From: an uncultured beta proteobacterium
GTDB taxonomy: Bacteria > Pseudomonadota > Gammaproteobacteria > Burkholderiales > Burkholderiaceae_C
Reading direction: 5' to 3'
Assembly (NCBI GenBank): GCA_903914985.1
Contig: CAIWRE010000299.1
Coordinates: 1-5,563, forward strand
DNA length: 5,563 bases
Shown here: piece after piece, positions 4,499 to 5,563 of the stretch
Numbering within the stretch: position 1 is the stretch's first letter
Layout of the letters: the number at the start of each line of letters is the position of its first letter
Translations under genes and position numbers: made by a program
Notes under the pieces: generated by a model
The model's input: the letters and a program-made list of their open reading frames with translations, nothing else
Database searches by the model: none
Told to the model about the DNA's origin: nothing

Positions 4499-5563
4499 TT
4501 AAGGGATTCCTGCGCTGTCCAGTACCGCCAGGAAGTCGGTGGGGTTTTGATAACCCACCACCACCTGGGGTGCTTTCGCCTTGTTTTTTCCGTCAAAAAA
4601 CACCATGCCCGGCGGGCCGAACAAGTTAAAGCGTTTGAGCAGCGCCTTGTCTTGTGCCGTGTTGGCGGTCACATCGGCTTGCAGCAAACGCACGGTGGTC
4701 AATCGTTTTTGCACCGTTGGATCGCTCAGCGTGAAGGTTTCAAACTCCTTGCAGGCCACGCACCATTCGGCATAGAAGTCCAGCATCACGGTTTGCCCTT
4801 GTGCCTGTGCCTGGGCCAGTGCCGCATCCAGTGCAGCAACGTCGGCCACGCGCTGGAACTGCACGGTGTGGCTAGCCGCTGCGGCGCTGGCAGGGCTTGC
4901 CCCCTGCGCCAGCTTCAAATGGGCCAATGGTTGCAGCACCGACTGTCCCCCGGAAGCCGCACCCAGCAAGAGCGTGGCGGCCAGGGCGGCGAGCGCAAAG
5001 CCCGCGCCGCGTACGAAGACCGCACCATGCCGGTGGGGCTGCACCAGAGGCAGGAAAATTCCCAACAGGCCCGCGCCGGTCAGCAACCAGGCCGCCCACA
5101 ACAGCAACACCAAGGAGGGCGGAGCCACCGGAGACACCAACATAATGGCCACGCCCAACAGCATCATGCCGAACACCTGCTTGACCCGTTCCATCCACGC
5201 GCCTGCGCGCGGCAACAGGCTGCCCGCCGACACCCCGACCAGCAACAGCGGCACGCTCATGCCTTGCGCCATCGAGAACAGAGCTACGCCGCCTAGCACC
5301 CAATCCTTGGTTTGGCTGATGTACACCAAGGCACCGGCCAGAGGGGCCGCCACGCAGGGTCCGACCACCAAGGCCGAGACGCCGCCCATGATGAACACGC
5401 CGATGAACGAGCCGCCCTGGAAGCTGTTGGACCAGTTGGTGGCGCGGCTTTGGATGGCGCTGGGCATTTGCAGCTCATACACACCAAACATGGACAAGGC
5501 CAGCACGCCCAGCAGGGTGGCAAACGCACCCAGAACCCAGGGGTTTTGCAGCGCGGCAGCCAG
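4499..5563 (-). CDS. dsbD: Thiol:disulfide interchange protein DsbD, C-terminal part (cut by window edge)
   Basis: DsbD carries electrons from cytoplasmic thioredoxin across the inner membrane to periplasmic thiol proteins. The visible 354 residues lack the periplasmic alpha domain and the first membrane helices, which lie beyond 5563. Present are the rest of the transmembrane beta domain, including GPCVAAPL with the second redox Cys (visible residue 70, codon 5354-5356), about six hydrophobic segments between residues 10 and 204, a linker, and the C-terminal thioredoxin-like gamma domain. The gamma domain has DFYAEWCVACKEF with active-site CVAC (codons 4751-4762) and the FGPPGMVFF cis-Pro loop. 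The open frame continues through the window edge, so the GTG at 5506 is internal. The stop at 4499 is 14 bp from the convergent DUF5666 stop. No hairpin terminator is visible in that gap. Confidence 0.96.
   Translation of the reverse strand: MAAALQNPWVLGAFATLLGVLALSMFGVYELQMPSAIQSRATNWSNSFQGGSFIGVFIMGGVSALVVGPCVAAPLAGALVYISQTKDWVLGGVALFSMAQGMSVPLLLVGVSAGSLLPRAGAWMERVKQVFGMMLLGVAIMLVSPVAPPSLVLLLWAAWLLTGAGLLGIFLPLVQPHRHGAVFVRGAGFALAALAATLLLGAASGGQSVLQPLAHLKLAQGASPASAAAASHTVQFQRVADVAALDAALAQAQAQGQTVMLDFYAEWCVACKEFETFTLSDPTVQKRLTTVRLLQADVTANTAQDKALLKRFNLFGPPGMVFFDGKNKAKAPQVVVGYQNPTDFLAVLDSAGIP

Noticed and set aside
4547..5296. 249-codon plus-strand open frame opposite dsbD
   Set aside because: Low-complexity Gln/His/Arg-rich product antisense to a strongly recognisable DsbD.

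Overview
The window (5,563 bp) is GC-rich apart from one AT-rich gap. It looks like chromosome from a betaproteobacterium of the order Burkholderiales, plausibly Comamonadaceae. That placement is inferred from the DUF6502/DUF5666 pair, the style of the DsbD and the dense gene packing; no rRNA or other phylogenetic marker is present. I see no mobile elements, tRNAs, rRNAs or CRISPR arrays.

Left part (1-2211, minus strand): a tight four-gene operon read right to left. It encodes a periplasmic TlpA-type thioredoxin (2211-1711), a small DUF4266 lipoprotein ending in GGGGCGCN (1698-1462), a DUF3570 protein with a signal peptide and an outer-membrane-barrel-like C-terminal Phe (1448-264), and the N-terminal 85 codons of an ApbE-type FAD:protein FMN transferase (255 to the window edge). 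Gaps are 8-13 bp, so one transcript is likely. The most interesting detail is that the DUF3570 protein carries Asp-Ser-Val-Ser-Gly-Ala-Ser, which fits the known ApbE flavin-attachment consensus. The operon therefore reads as a candidate envelope redox module: a flavin-loading enzyme, its possible substrate, a Cys-X-Cys lipoprotein and a thiol reductase/oxidase.

Middle (2212-2397): an AT-rich divergent regulatory region. It holds a sigma70-like promoter facing the TlpA operon and three related GGGAAAAT-containing elements. The first is a perfect 13-bp odd palindrome overlapping that promoter.

Right-middle (2398-4484, plus strand): a two-gene operon with a 4-bp ATGA overlap. The first gene is a DUF6502 protein with helix-turn-helix-like segments, possibly a regulator. 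The second is a DUF5666 lipoprotein with a Tat-like lipobox signal and about five repeats.

Right end (5563-4499, minus strand): the C-terminal 354 residues of DsbD, the membrane thiol:disulfide interchange protein, convergent with the DUF5666 gene and separated from it by 14 bp. DsbD is a plausible electron source for the TlpA-type thioredoxin, although it belongs to a different transcript.
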